A stretch of 40,151 bases of DNA from Actinomyces denticolens (GCF_002072185.1 NZ_MVIW01000028.1:1-40151); one strand, 5' to 3'. Counted from the stretch's first letter, positions 17,642 through 26,377 are shown. Made by a program: numbers and translations. Notes: generated from the sequence alone by a model not told the origin.

Positions 17642-19516
17642 ATGAGCCACCACCGCACGGAGCCAGCCGCAGCGATCATCAGCCGGGAGCGCCTGCCGCT
17701 GGTACTGGTCGGCCTGCCGGGCGCGGGCAAGACGACGGTCGCTCGCCTCCTCGCCGCCGCCCTGGGCATCCAGGTGACCGACACCGACGCGGAGATCCGG
17801 CGCCGGGCCCGCATGACGATCCCGGAGATCTTCTCCACCGAGGGGGAGGAGGGCTTCCGCGACCGCGAGACCCGCGCGCTGAGGGACGTCCTGGAGTCCC
17901 TCGGCGCCGCCCACGGGATCGTCGCCCTGGGCGGCGGCGGCATCCTGCGCCCGGAGAACCGCGAGATGCTGCGCCACCACACCGTCGTCTACCTCTCCGC
18001 CTGCCCGGCCACCGCGGCCCAGCACGTCGGCAGCGGGGAGGGGCGCCCCCTCATCAGCCCCGGATCGGATTCCGATGCGGCCCTGACCGCCGTGCAGGCC
18101 TCCCAGGGGGCGCGCACCGGCGTGCTGGCGCGCATGGAGGCCCTCGACGCCGAGCGCCGCCCCCTCTACGAGGAGATCGCCACCACCACCGTGCCCACCG
18201 ATGGGCTCACCCCGGCCCAGGTGGCCGCCCTCGTGCTCGTCTCCCTCGGGGCGACGCCGGCCTCCACCGCCCGCGGGCTCGCCCGCGCGGGCATCCGCTC
18301 CGACGCGCCCGCCCGCCACGCGTCGTCGCCCGAGGCGCCCGTCGGCCCCGCGCCCCGGCGGACGGCCCGCCCCCGCGTGACCGAGGAGGCCGAGGGCACC
18401 ACCACCGTCCATGTCCCCGGAGCGGCGGGATACGACGTCGTCATCGGACGCGGGCTCGCCCCCCGGGTGACGCGAGCGGTCCTCGCCTCGCCGGGCCAGG
18501 GGGCGGGCGGGGTCGCGATCATCCACCCCGGCGTCCTCGCCCGATCCGCCGGGGGACTCGCCGGGGACCTCCACGCGGCCGGCCTGCGGACGGCCCTCAT
18601 CGAGGTCCCCGATGGGGAGGCCTCCAAGCGCGCCGACGTGCTGTCCTCCATCTGGGAGCGCCTCGGGCGGGCGGGGGTGGGCCGCGACGGCTGCCTCATC
18701 GGCGTCGGCGGGGGAGCGACCACCGACCTCGCCGGCTTCGCCGCGGCCACCTGGCTGCGGGGCATCCCCGTCGTCCAGGCGCCCACCACCCTCCTGGCCA
18801 TGGTCGACGCCGCCGTTGGCGGGAAGACCGGCATCGACACAGCCGCCGGCAAGAACCTCGTGGGGGCGTTCCACACTCCCAGCGCCGTCATCGCCGACCT
18901 CGACATCCTGGCCGGCCTCCCGCTCGACGAGCTGCGCGCCGGGCTCGGTGAGGTCATCAAGTGCGGGCTCATCCACGACGAGGAGATCCTGCGGCTCGTC
19001 GAGGCCGACCCGGTCGCCTGCCTGCGCTCGGACGCGCCCGTCCTGGCCGAGCTCGTGCGCCGGGCGGTCCTCGTCAAGGCCGCCGTCGTCGCCGAGGACC
19101 TCACCGAGGCAGGGCTCCGCGAGATCCTCAACTACGGGCACACCTACGCCCACGCCATCGAGAGGGTCACCGACTACGCGTGGCGCCACGGCGAGGCCGT
19201 GGGAGTCGGATGCGTCTTCGCCGCCGAGATCGCCCACCAACGGGGTCTCCTCAGCGCCAAGGGCCTCGCCCGCCACCGCGAGGCCCTGACGGCGGTCGGC
19301 CTGCCGGTGTCCTTCCCCGACGGCGCTGAGCGCTGGGACGACCTGCGCGCCGCGATGCGCTCGGACAAGAAGAACCGCGCCGGACGGCTGCGCATGGTGC
19401 TCGTCGAGGACCGCTTCGGCCGCTCCCGGCCCGTCCGGGGCGTGGAGCCGACCCCGGGCGAGCTCGAGGCGGCCCACCTCGCGGTCACCGCTGTCCCGGC
19501 GGGGCAGGGCGCATGA
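17642..19516 (+). CDS. aroKB: Bifunctional shikimate kinase / 3-dehydroquinate synthase fusion
   Basis: The 624-residue protein joins two shikimate-pathway enzymes. Residues 1 to about 200 are shikimate kinase: Walker A GLPGAGKTT at 24-32, the DTDAEI shikimate/Mg segment, FRDRETRAL with the substrate Arg, and LGGGGI. An Ala/Arg-rich linker (about 205-255) follows. The rest is dehydroquinate synthase: IEVPDGEASK, GVGGGATTDLAGFAAATWLRG (from residue 354), PTTLLAMVDAAVGGKTGID and NYGHTYAHAIE, with the metal-binding His residues. A GAGGAG ribosome-binding site precedes the ATG. The stop overlaps the next ATG (ATGA). Fusions in this order are known in related actinobacteria from memory. Confidence 0.95.
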   Translation: MSHHRTEPAAAIISRERLPLVLVGLPGAGKTTVARLLAAALGIQVTDTDAEIRRRARMTIPEIFSTEGEEGFRDRETRALRDVLESLGAAHGIVALGGGGILRPENREMLRHHTVVYLSACPATAAQHVGSGEGRPLISPGSDSDAALTAVQASQGARTGVLARMEALDAERRPLYEEIATTTVPTDGLTPAQVAALVLVSLGATPASTARGLARAGIRSDAPARHASSPEAPVGPAPRRTARPRVTEEAEGTTTVHVPGAAGYDVVIGRGLAPRVTRAVLASPGQGAGGVAIIHPGVLARSAGGLAGDLHAAGLRTALIEVPDGEASKRADVLSSIWERLGRAGVGRDGCLIGVGGGATTDLAGFAAATWLRGIPVVQAPTTLLAMVDAAVGGKTGIDTAAGKNLVGAFHTPSAVIADLDILAGLPLDELRAGLGEVIKCGLIHDEEILRLVEADPVACLRSDAPVLAELVRRAVLVKAAVVAEDLTEAGLREILNYGHTYAHAIERVTDYAWRHGEAVGVGCVFAAEIAHQRGLLSAKGLARHREALTAVGLPVSFPDGAERWDDLRAAMRSDKKNRAGRLRMVLVEDRFGRSRPVRGVEPTPGELEAAHLAVTAVPAGQGA

Positions 19517-20061
19517 GCGGCGCGGCGGCGATCGTCCTCATCGGTCCGCCCGGCGCCGGCTGCACCACCGTCGCCCGGGCCCTGGCCGGGATGAGGGGCG
19601 CGCCCTGCCTGGACCTGGGCGCCGAGACCGCCGCCCGGGTCGGCGCGGCCGAGGAGCTCGCGCTCGTGGCCACCCCGGAGACCGAGTACAGGCGCGTGGA
19701 GGAGGCGACCGCCCTTCAGCTCATCGAGGGCGCACGCCGCGGCGGCGGCGTCCTCGCCCTGGGATCGGGCTGCCTGGGATCGGAGCGCGTCCAGGCCTCC
19801 CTCGCCGCCCTGCGGGGGCAAGGGGGCGCCGTCGTCGCCCTGACCGCCTCGGTGCGGCGCCTGGCCACCCGCAACGGCCTCGACGCCCCGCGCTCGGTGG
19901 CCCTGGGCACCATCCACCACGAGTTCACCAGGATGCTGCGCCATCGCGAGGACCAGTGCCGCCGGGTCGCGAGCATCGTCGTCGACACCTCGGACAAGAA
20001 CCCCGCCGGGGCCGCGGGCGCGATCATGACGCTCCTCGACACGCCCGGGGCCCGTCCATAG
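19513..20061 (+). CDS. Shikimate-kinase-like protein with a degenerate P-loop
   Basis: The 182-residue protein aligns by eye with shikimate kinases, but the nucleotide loop reads GPPGAGCTT: the essential Lys is Cys17. The Asp-rich DTD site is DLG, the Gly triplet is GSG, and the lid Arg-Pro motif is not recognisable; the substrate-type Arg in YRRVEE persists. It is probably a non-catalytic paralogue, perhaps a partner or regulator of the kinase half of the upstream fusion, with which it overlaps (ATGA). It keeps an intact frame and core-gene base composition, so it is not an obvious pseudogene. Function is otherwise unknown. Confidence 0.75.
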   Translation: MSGAAAIVLIGPPGAGCTTVARALAGMRGAPCLDLGAETAARVGAAEELALVATPETEYRRVEEATALQLIEGARRGGGVLALGSGCLGSERVQASLAALRGQGGAVVALTASVRRLATRNGLDAPRSVALGTIHHEFTRMLRHREDQCRRVASIVVDTSDKNPAGAAGAIMTLLDTPGARP

Positions 20062-20071
20062 CCTGAGCCGC

Positions 20072-20752
20072 ATGTACGTCGCCCAGCACTTCGAGCTGCC
20101 CGAGGACTACGCCCGTCGGCTCCTCACCGCGCCGCGCCGGGGCAACCTCGTCACCGTCCACGACCACGGTCCCGAGGCCAGTCTCGTCCCCTTCTACCAC
20201 GACGAGGCCACCGGCTCCCTGGTCACCCACCTGGTGAGGAACAACCCCCAGGCCAGGCTCCCGCTCGCCCATCCCACCGGCCTGGTCATCCTCGACGAGG
20301 CCGACGCCTACGTCTCCCCGGCCATGTACGCCACCAACGCGGTCATGCCGAATGTCCCCACCTGGGACTACATCACGCTTCACGTCAGCGGGCGGGTTAG
20401 GGTCGACCCCAGCCCCAGCGCCGCCCTGGAGGCGGCAGCGAGGCTGACCACCGCCATGGGCGACGGCGCCGCGCTGGACTCCGTCGGCCAGGAGAAACTC
20501 GAGCGGATGTCGCGGGCGATCGTCGCCGTGAGTATCGAGGCGACGACGGTGCGCGGCAAGGCGAAGATGAGCCAGAACCGTCACCCCGACGACGTGCGCG
20601 GCCTCATCGCCGCCATGGACGAGGCGGGGGAGGAGGTCCTCGCCCGCTACCTGCGGGAGGTGTCCCTGCCCTACGCCGAGGAGCGCTTCGCGACGATCTC
20701 ACGCCTGCGCGGCGCGCGCCGGGCTGTCGCAGCCCCTGGCCTGGCACGGTAG
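20072..20752 (+). CDS. FMN-binding PaiB-family protein (putative negative regulator)
   Basis: The 226-residue protein begins MYVAQHFELPEDYARRLL and carries the PaiB features HLVRNNPQARLP, YVSPAMYATNAVMPNVPTWDY and KAKMSQNRHPDDVRGLI. PaiB-like proteins have a split-barrel flavin-binding fold; the name comes from a Bacillus protease/sporulation repressor, but most members have no proven role. It lies 10 bp after the shikimate-kinase-like gene, so it is probably on the same transcript. The start at 20072 agrees with the conserved N-terminus. Confidence 0.9.
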   Translation: MYVAQHFELPEDYARRLLTAPRRGNLVTVHDHGPEASLVPFYHDEATGSLVTHLVRNNPQARLPLAHPTGLVILDEADAYVSPAMYATNAVMPNVPTWDYITLHVSGRVRVDPSPSAALEAAARLTTAMGDGAALDSVGQEKLERMSRAIVAVSIEATTVRGKAKMSQNRHPDDVRGLIAAMDEAGEEVLARYLREVSLPYAEERFATISRLRGARRAVAAPGLAR

Positions 20753-20755
20753 ACT
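20750..20755 (+). promoter_or_regulatory. Candidate -10 box for efp
   Basis: TAGACT overlaps the stop of the PaiB-like gene, 83 bases before efp. No convincing -35 was seen. The remaining 20756-20838 is a leader without an obvious structure. Confidence 0.35.
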
Positions 20756-20838
20756 CACCGAGTCCTAGACGTGCCGGGCTCCGCGGGCGAGCGGCCCCAG
20801 GGATCCCGGTCCCCGACTTGAAGTAGAGGAAACCACTC

Positions 20839-21402
20839 GTGGCAACGACGAACGACCTGAAGAACGGCCTGGTGCTCAACCTGGAGGGCCAGCTGTGGCA
20901 GGTGGTGGAGTTCCAGCACGTCAAGCCCGGCAAGGGCCCGGCCTTCGTGCGCACCAAGATCAAGAACGTCCTGTCCGGCAAGACCGTGGACAAGACCTTC
21001 AACGCCGGCCTCAAGATCGAGACCGCCACCGTCGACCGCCGTGACATGCAGTACCTGTACAAGGACGGCGACGACTACGTCTTCATGGACGTCAAGTCCT
21101 ACGAGCAGACCAACGTGCCCTCCGACATCGTCGGCGACGCCGCCACCTTCCTCCTGGAGAACCAGGAGGTCATCGTCGCCTTCCACGACTCCGCCGTCCT
21201 CTTCGTCGAGATGCCGCCCTCCGTGGTGCTCACCATCTCCCACACCGAGCCGGGCCTCCAGGGCGACCGCTCCAACGCCGGCACCAAACCCGCCACCGTG
21301 GAGACCGGCGCCGAGATCCAGGTCCCGCTGTTCCTCAACACCGGTGACAAGGTGAAGGTGGACACGCGCACCGGCTCCTACATCTCCCGCGTCAACGACT
21401 GA
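20839..21402 (+). CDS. efp: Translation elongation factor P
   Basis: The 187-residue three-domain protein relieves ribosome stalling at proline runs. The domain I loop reads [14 protein letters not shown], with Lys32 at the tip in a Pro-Gly-Lys-Gly-Pro palindrome. That form is reported to work without Lys modification in actinobacteria (established knowledge, from memory). The C-terminal EF-P signature [16 protein letters not shown] is present. It starts with GTG after AGAGGA. nusB follows after 8 bp, the usual actinobacterial pair. Confidence 0.97.
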   Translation: MATTNDLKNGLVLNLEGQLWQVVEFQHVKPGKGPAFVRTKIKNVLSGKTVDKTFNAGLKIETATVDRRDMQYLYKDGDDYVFMDVKSYEQTNVPSDIVGDAATFLLENQEVIVAFHDSAVLFVEMPPSVVLTISHTEPGLQGDRSNAGTKPATVETGAEIQVPLFLNTGDKVKVDTRTGSYISRVND

Positions 21403-21410
21403 GGCCGGCC

Positions 21411-21980
21411 GTGCCCGCTGACGACGCCGCTCAGGCGGCCGACCCGCTTCTGGAGGCGCCCGAGCCCAGCGCCGAGGCCACCACACAGGCCTCCCGCTCA
21501 TCGGGCGCCGCCTCGAAGCACGCCGTCACCGCCCGCACGAAGGCGCGGCGGCGCGCGATCGAGATCCTCTTCGAGGCCGACCAGAAGGGCCTCCTGCGCC
21601 CCTCGCGCGACGGGGACCGCTTCCGCGCGGCCGACCGCCTGCGCGACCTCGCGCTCGAGCGCGCCGTCCACTCGGCCAACCACACCGAGGCGCCCGCCTA
21701 CGCCCGCGAGATCCTCGCCGGCCTGGCCGATCACCTGGCCGAGGTGGATGACGCCATCGAGGACTACGCCCAGGAGTGGACGCTCGCCCGCATGCCCGCC
21801 GTCGATCGCGCCATCGCCCGCATCGCAGTGTGGGAGATCGTCTACAACGACGACGTCGATGGCCCCGTGGCCGTCGACGAGGCCATGACCCTGGCCCGGA
21901 TCCTGTCCACTGACGACTCCCCGCGCTATCTCGGTGGCCTGCTCGGCCGCGTCGTCGACCTCGCCGACACCCTGCGCTGA
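21411..21980 (+). CDS. nusB: Transcription antitermination factor NusB
   Basis: The 189-residue all-helical RNA-binding protein acts in rRNA antitermination. The conserved core starts at TARTKARRRAIEILFEADQKG (about residue 40) and includes EWTLARMPAVDRAIARIAVWEI and the C-terminal YLGGLLGRVVDLAD. The first ~35 residues are Ala/Pro/Ser-rich and non-conserved, so the true start could be internal. The GTG at 21411 has GAGG upstream. It is the last core gene before the accessory region. Confidence 0.94.
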   Translation: MPADDAAQAADPLLEAPEPSAEATTQASRSSGAASKHAVTARTKARRRAIEILFEADQKGLLRPSRDGDRFRAADRLRDLALERAVHSANHTEAPAYAREILAGLADHLAEVDDAIEDYAQEWTLARMPAVDRAIARIAVWEIVYNDDVDGPVAVDEAMTLARILSTDDSPRYLGGLLGRVVDLADTLR

Positions 21981-22059
21981 TCCCGATCACCGCACCGCCC
22001 CGCATCCCTCGCCACGCTGATTTAGGCTGGCGGCTAGAGCGCCCGCACGGTCTTCCGCC

Positions 22060-22995
22060 TCACTCGCCAACCTTCTCCAGCGACCGCGGCGTAACGGGCA
22101 GGGCGAGGACCACCTCGAACATGTCCTCGACCAGGTCCGCGCTGACACTACCGCCCATGCGCTCAGCCAGGGCTCTCACGATACTCATCCCGAGCCCGGT
22201 CCCAGCCGGGTCGCTTGACCAGCGCCGCTCGAAGACCTGTGTGACATCCAGATCCTCAGGGCGCAGCACCTCGTTACGCATCCGCAGCCACACCTGACCG
22301 GCCACTGCCTGCTGTCCTGTGCCACCCTGCCCAGCCTCGACAATCAGCTCGTGGCGCCCGTGCTGGATGACATTGCGCACCAGGTTGGTGAGGATCCGTC
22401 GCAGGGCCTCCGGATCGGTGTGGACGATCAGGGTGCCTGGCACACGGACCTCCACCGCGATCCCCGCGGCCTGCAGGCCGGCGACCGCACCCACAAGGCA
22501 CTCTCCGACTTCCTCGGCGAGGTCCACGGGGACGCGGTGGACTGACGAGGCAGGCTGCTCGCCACTCAGCCAGGCGTAGTCGAAGAACTCGTCAACCAGC
22601 ACCGCCAGCCTGTCCGCGTGGCGGCGCGCGGTGAGTAGCTGACCGCGCTGGACGTCATCGAGCTGGGTGCTTGCCAACAGCTGTTGGTAGCCCCGCACCG
22701 CCGTCAGGGGCGTGCGCAGGTCGTGGGAGAGGTCGGCGACGAAATCACGGTAGCGCCGCTCGTGACGCTCCACGGTTGCCATAGCCCGCTCGTTCTGCGC
22801 TATAACGTCGTTGACGTGGGCAACCAGCGTCTCCAGGGCCCGGTCCACCAGCTCCAGGTGGATCGGGGTGTGCGTGTCACCCTCACGACGCTGACGCAAC
22901 TGCCTCGCGACAGCGCGTAACTGCCGATGAAGTAGCAGGCACCGCAGCACCGCGACTGCGGTGACGAGACTCAGCCCCACGGTGACTATGTCCAC
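22060..22995 (-). CDS. Sensor histidine kinase of a peptide-antibiotic-type system
   Basis: The 311-residue kinase has one N-terminal transmembrane helix (about residues 4-22) and almost no extracellular domain, as in kinases that sense envelope or antibiotic stress through the membrane or a partner transporter. A coiled linker precedes the H-box RDFVADLSHDLRTPL (His91), followed by the N-box ILTNLVRNVIQH and a GTGLGMSIVRALAERMGG ATP lid. It is the last gene of a minus-strand set (regulator, ATPase, permease, kinase), so it probably pairs with the regulator at 25046. Codon use is less GC-extreme than in nusB next to it. Confidence 0.9.
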   Translation of the reverse strand: MDIVTVGLSLVTAVAVLRCLLLHRQLRAVARQLRQRREGDTHTPIHLELVDRALETLVAHVNDVIAQNERAMATVERHERRYRDFVADLSHDLRTPLTAVRGYQQLLASTQLDDVQRGQLLTARRHADRLAVLVDEFFDYAWLSGEQPASSVHRVPVDLAEEVGECLVGAVAGLQAAGIAVEVRVPGTLIVHTDPEALRRILTNLVRNVIQHGRHELIVEAGQGGTGQQAVAGQVWLRMRNEVLRPEDLDVTQVFERRWSSDPAGTGLGMSIVRALAERMGGSVSADLVEDMFEVVLALPVTPRSLEKVGE

Positions 22996-23113
22996 GCGCG
23001 CCTCCCGGAGTCCGCGTCCAAACCCGTTCTGAGCAAACCGCCGCGCGCCCTCCCCGGCTGCGCCCGCTCACACTAGCAGAGACGCACTCGAGAAGGGCGC
23101 GCGGCTCAGAGGG

Positions 23114-23902
23114 TCAGTTGATGTCCGCCTTCCGGAAGATCAGCCAGCTGACGACGACCCACAGCGCGATAAAGGCGAGGGCAATGCCTGTGGCCGCCAT
23201 GATCTCTCCACTAGAGCTGTCCAGGGTCAGCGGCAGATCCGGAGACCAGGGCGTCGCCTTGAGCACCGACGTGCCGAAGTCGTTCTGCGTCGCCAGCCTC
23301 GCCAGCGAGTCCATGAGAAACCCACCCACAAATCCTGCGGCGGTTGTCACCAGGGGACGTCTGGTGGCGAAGGCGACAGGGAGGCAGAACCCCAGACGGG
23401 CGAATGACACGACTGTCGACACCACTAACAGGCCGATACTCGAAGTCACGTCCCCCACTGACCCCCCGTTGGAGGCCGCAGCCACCTCCAGGGGAGTCGT
23501 GGCGATGAAGACGCTCACATCCCACCCCGCAACCAGACACATGAGTGATCCGACAACATAGGGGAGCAGGACTGCGCAGACGGCAATCAGCGCCATTACG
23601 GCCTTGACGCTGACCAGCACGGAACGGGACGCCGCCAGCAGCCGGTCGTGGACCGTGCGGTTCTCCAGGTCGGAGGCCACCACGACACCGACAAGCAGGC
23701 TTCCCAGCAGCGATAGCGCCATAGGGTCGGCGAAGCCGCTGACCGACCCTGAGACCGACATATCGTAGGTGCCGTTGGCAATAAGATGCGCGGAGAGGTA
23801 GAACCCGGCGGCCATAGCGGCCGAGACCGCCAGGCATATCCACAGTACGCGCGACCGCAACAGAACGTAGATATCGGCACGCAGCAGGTTAGACACGGTC
23901 AT
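23114..23902 (-). CDS. ABC-2-type transporter permease
   Basis: The 262-residue membrane protein has about six hydrophobic segments and the pattern of lantibiotic/bacitracin exporter permeases: an N-terminal cytoplasmic RADIYVLLRSRVLW, then SDLENRTVHDRLLAASRS between helices. It works with the ATPase encoded just upstream, whose end it overlaps. I chose the ATG at 23902. A GTG at 23896 sits 7 bases from AAGGAG and is an equally good start; an ATG at 23917 is also possible. It probably exports or expels a peptide or small antibiotic from the membrane. Confidence 0.85.
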   Translation of the reverse strand: MTVSNLLRADIYVLLRSRVLWICLAVSAAMAAGFYLSAHLIANGTYDMSVSGSVSGFADPMALSLLGSLLVGVVVASDLENRTVHDRLLAASRSVLVSVKAVMALIAVCAVLLPYVVGSLMCLVAGWDVSVFIATTPLEVAAASNGGSVGDVTSSIGLLVVSTVVSFARLGFCLPVAFATRRPLVTTAAGFVGGFLMDSLARLATQNDFGTSVLKATPWSPDLPLTLDSSSGEIMAATGIALAFIALWVVVSWLIFRKADIN

Positions 23903-24890
23903 TCTCCTTCTTCTCACTCACGTCCGCGGGCTGTGCCGTGTGGTCGACGACCGACAGGAAGTACTCCTCAAGGGTCTGTCCCTCCTCGACCACGGTGGTC
24001 GGAACAAGGTCCTGGGCGACGAGACCGCGCACCAGCTCCTCCCGGTTGTCGGGCGGGTCAAGAAGGCGGACGCTGCCGTCCGACATGACACGCATCCGCT
24101 CGACACCCATGGTCTCCAGGGCGCGAACCATCCCGGGCACGTTCGAGCCGCGCAGTGTCAGATACCGGGAGCAATGCTCCTCGAGCTCAGCGTGGCTGAG
24201 CGACTCACACAGACGCCCGTTGTCGACGATGAGGTAGTCGGTGGCGGTCTGGTACATCTCGGGCAAGTTGTGGCTGGAGACGAGGATAGTCGTCCCCCGC
24301 TCACGGCAGAGGTTGACCAGGAGGTTTCTCACCTCCACCACGCCAACCGGGTCAAGTCCATTCACCGGCTCGTCAAGAATAAGCAACTCGGGACTAGCGA
24401 CCAGGGCCACAGCGATACCCAGTCGCTGGCGCATCCCCAGGGAGAACTCGCCGACCTGCTTCGTCCCCACGTCGGCCAGCCCGACAAGCTCCAGCAACTG
24501 ACCTTCCACATCCGCGGACGGAACACCTCGTATAATACGGTGCAGCCGCAGGTTGGCCCGGGCGCTCATGCCGTACTGGAGGCCAGGGGCCTCAATGAGG
24601 CAGCCCAAACGCCGCAGTTGCTCCTGGCGCACTCCCTGGCCGCGTCGTGGGGAGCGGCCGAAGAGCTCAATATCACCAGATGTCGGAGTGACAAGCCCAC
24701 AGATCATGCGCATCACGGTGGTCTTTCCCGCCCCGTTGCGACCGATGAGCCCGTAGATGCGGCCGCGCTCCAGGGAAAGGTCGAGAGCGTCAACAGCCAC
24801 CTTGTCACCATACCTCTTGGTCAACGACCGGGAGCGTAGGACAAAATCACCCTTTCTCCGCGGCGCCACCGCTGGGGACGAGAGCCTCAT
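23889..24890 (-). CDS. ABC transporter ATP-binding protein (BcrA-type)
   Basis: The 333-residue ATPase shows Walker A GRNGAGKTT (50-58), signature FSLGMRQR (149-156) and Walker B LLILDEP (169-175), followed by a C-terminal extension of about 100 residues usual for BcrA/NisF-type subunits. It energises the permease encoded next, whose start it overlaps. AAGGAGG lies 3 bases before the ATG. Its promoter region carries two 23-bp direct repeats that may bind the response regulator. Likely role: self-protection or resistance against a membrane-active compound. Confidence 0.93.
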   Translation of the reverse strand: MRLSSPAVAPRRKGDFVLRSRSLTKRYGDKVAVDALDLSLERGRIYGLIGRNGAGKTTVMRMICGLVTPTSGDIELFGRSPRRGQGVRQEQLRRLGCLIEAPGLQYGMSARANLRLHRIIRGVPSADVEGQLLELVGLADVGTKQVGEFSLGMRQRLGIAVALVASPELLILDEPVNGLDPVGVVEVRNLLVNLCRERGTTILVSSHNLPEMYQTATDYLIVDNGRLCESLSHAELEEHCSRYLTLRGSNVPGMVRALETMGVERMRVMSDGSVRLLDPPDNREELVRGLVAQDLVPTTVVEEGQTLEEYFLSVVDHTAQPADVSEKKENDRV

Positions 24891-24949
24891 AATCCTCCTT
24901 CACCGCAAGCTTCTGTTCAGCAGCATCCCGGGGTGCGGAATGCGGCGCC

Positions 24950-25021
24950 AGCATATGAGGGAGAAGTTGAGAAACGGTCGAGGCGGACCAGGCCAACGGT
25001 TGAGATATGGTCGAGGCTGAC
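24950..25021 (-). promoter_or_regulatory. ABC operon promoter with two 23-bp direct repeats
   Basis: On the plus strand GTTGAGAAACGGTCGAGGC starts at 24966 and GTTGAGATATGGTCGAGGC at 24999. The 23-bp units match at 20 positions and are 33 bp apart, about three helical turns. Read on the minus strand, TATGCT (24955-24950) is a fair -10 for the ATPase gene, and the nearer repeat covers the expected -35. This is the usual layout for activation by an OmpR-type regulator. Confidence 0.65.
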
Positions 25022-25045
25022 ATCCCTGGCCCACGCGCGGGCCCG

Positions 25046-25756
25046 TCAGGCGGCGCTCATGCGGTACCCCAGCCCCCACACGGTCTCGATGTAGTCGGTC
25101 CCAGGGTCAAGCGCGCGGATCTTGGCCCGCAACCGGCTCACATGGGTCTTCAGAGAGCTCGAGGCCGCGCCGGCGCCCTCGAGCAGGCGGACAAGGGACA
25201 CCGTGGACACCACCCGGCGCTCGGCTGACATCAGCGCCTCAAGGACGGTGAACTCCGCAGGCGTCAGAGCCAGCTCCTGATCACCGACCAGGACACGATG
25301 GGCGGGCACGTCAAGGACCAGGGCACCGCTGCGCAGCGCGGGGACCTCTTGCGCCGGGCGGGCCCGGCGCAGTAGCGCGGTCACCCGCGCGGTCAGCTCA
25401 TCGAGATCGAACGGCTTGGTGAGGTAGTCATCGGCACCCAGACGCAACAAATCGACCTTGGCCCACACCGCGTCCTTGGCCGAGACCACGATGACGGGGA
25501 TGTCACGGGTGTCGGGACGCTCGCGCAGACGCGCCAGCAGACCGTCGCCCGAGAGGCGCGGCAGCATCAGGTCAAGGAGCACGACGTCTACTCCACCAGC
25601 ACCGATCCGCTCCAGCGCGGAGGCCGCCTCGCCAGTCCGCTCGACAGCGAACCCCTGCGAGGAGAGGTGGTCGGACATCAGCCGGGCCAGGTCGACGTCG
25701 TCCTCGACGACAAGCACGCGCGCCCCGCCAAACCTGCCCCAGGAAGACGCCCCCAC
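25046..25756 (-). CDS. OmpR-family response regulator
   Basis: The 236-residue protein has a receiver domain (acidic pair at residues 19-20, phospho-acceptor Asp62 in LLDLMLP, TKPFD Lys later) and a C-terminal winged helix (LTPAEFTVLEALM, then LKTHVSRLRAKI and YIETVWGLGYRM). It probably answers to the kinase at 22060 and activates the ABC genes through the repeats at 24966-25021. The start is GTG at 25756 with no visible ribosome-binding site; TACGGT seven bases upstream could be a -10 for a leaderless transcript. The gene ends 155 bp before the ATPase start. Confidence 0.93.
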   Translation of the reverse strand: MGASSWGRFGGARVLVVEDDVDLARLMSDHLSSQGFAVERTGEAASALERIGAGGVDVVLLDLMLPRLSGDGLLARLRERPDTRDIPVIVVSAKDAVWAKVDLLRLGADDYLTKPFDLDELTARVTALLRRARPAQEVPALRSGALVLDVPAHRVLVGDQELALTPAEFTVLEALMSAERRVVSTVSLVRLLEGAGAASSSLKTHVSRLRAKIRALDPGTDYIETVWGLGYRMSAA

Positions 25757-25781
25757 ATAAATGACCGTAGCACACCGGCGA

Positions 25782-26003
25782 GTTGTATGAGGTCATGACG
25801 TTGGTGACACGAGCGTGGACTCCGGCGGCGGGTGGTTGGTCATGGCAGGCGGTGTGGATGTGAGTGCGGTCCACGCGCCTGCCGGCGCCGCGCTTGGAGT
25901 CCTTCGCCTGGGCGGCGACGTGGGCGATGGGGCGGCCGGCCTCGATGCGCATCACGAGCCTGTGGCGGCCCTCGGGGGTCAGCGGCGCGTGACGGTGTGT
26001 TAT
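25782..26003 (-). pseudogene. Internally deleted IS481-type transposase remnant
   Basis: Read on the minus strand from 26003, the frame gives ITHRHAPLTPEGRHRLVMRI followed by EAGRPIAHVAAQA, the N-terminus of IS481-type transposases, but with ATA where the start ATG should be. After about 30 residues it jumps to DRTHIHTACHDQPPAAG, then ARVTNVMTSYN, which resembles the C-terminal end of the same family. The catalytic middle (about 250 residues) is gone and the natural stop is lost. It lies directly before the response regulator, whose promoter may come from the element's end. Matches are from memory. Confidence 0.65.
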
Positions 26004-26348
26004 GGGCGGCGGGTCCTCTCCTGGACGGACTGGGCGACTTGAGCATCACCGATCCTGATGGCCAGGCCCCGCCGCCCCTTTCTACGCCCTCCCGGCGTCG
26101 GCACATCATGACCCACAACAGTTAGCCGGAACCAGATAAACAAGTCTCCACAAACCCGGGGCTTGACAGACTTCTGCGAGAAGCGCCGACCTGGCCGATT
26201 CTCGGGCATCGCGGGACTGCCTTATTGATGAATCTTGGACGATAAGCGTGCCTGCTTCCGCGATCCCCGTCCTCATTCCCTGAACACAATGGCTTCCGCG
26301 AGCGCGAATCCCGCAGGAATTGCCGTCAAACTACGGACCCCACCCCCC

Positions 26349-26377
26349 TTGACATGCGACGTTGGGGCTGTTAACGT
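26349..26377 (+). promoter_or_regulatory. Promoter candidate for the polyketide operon
   Basis: TTGACA (26349-26354), a 17-base spacer and TAACGT (26372-26377) form a near-ideal sigma-70-type promoter. It lies about 450 bases before the first polyketide gene. A 7-bp hairpin (26397-26403 with 26410-26416) follows close to the predicted start of the transcript. The preceding stretch 26043-26348 holds no gene I can support. Confidence 0.6.

Noticed and set aside
13892-19477. Very long open frame on the minus strand
   Set aside because: It lies opposite ruvX, mltG and the aro genes; long antisense frames are expected at this GC content and the translation is Gly/Ala/Arg/Val-rich without family motifs.
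26163-26168. TTGACA box upstream of the polyketide genes
   Set aside because: No -10 box at suitable spacing.
26143-26172. Sequence resembling an insertion-sequence end
   Set aside because: Similarity is from vague memory; no matching inverted partner was found.
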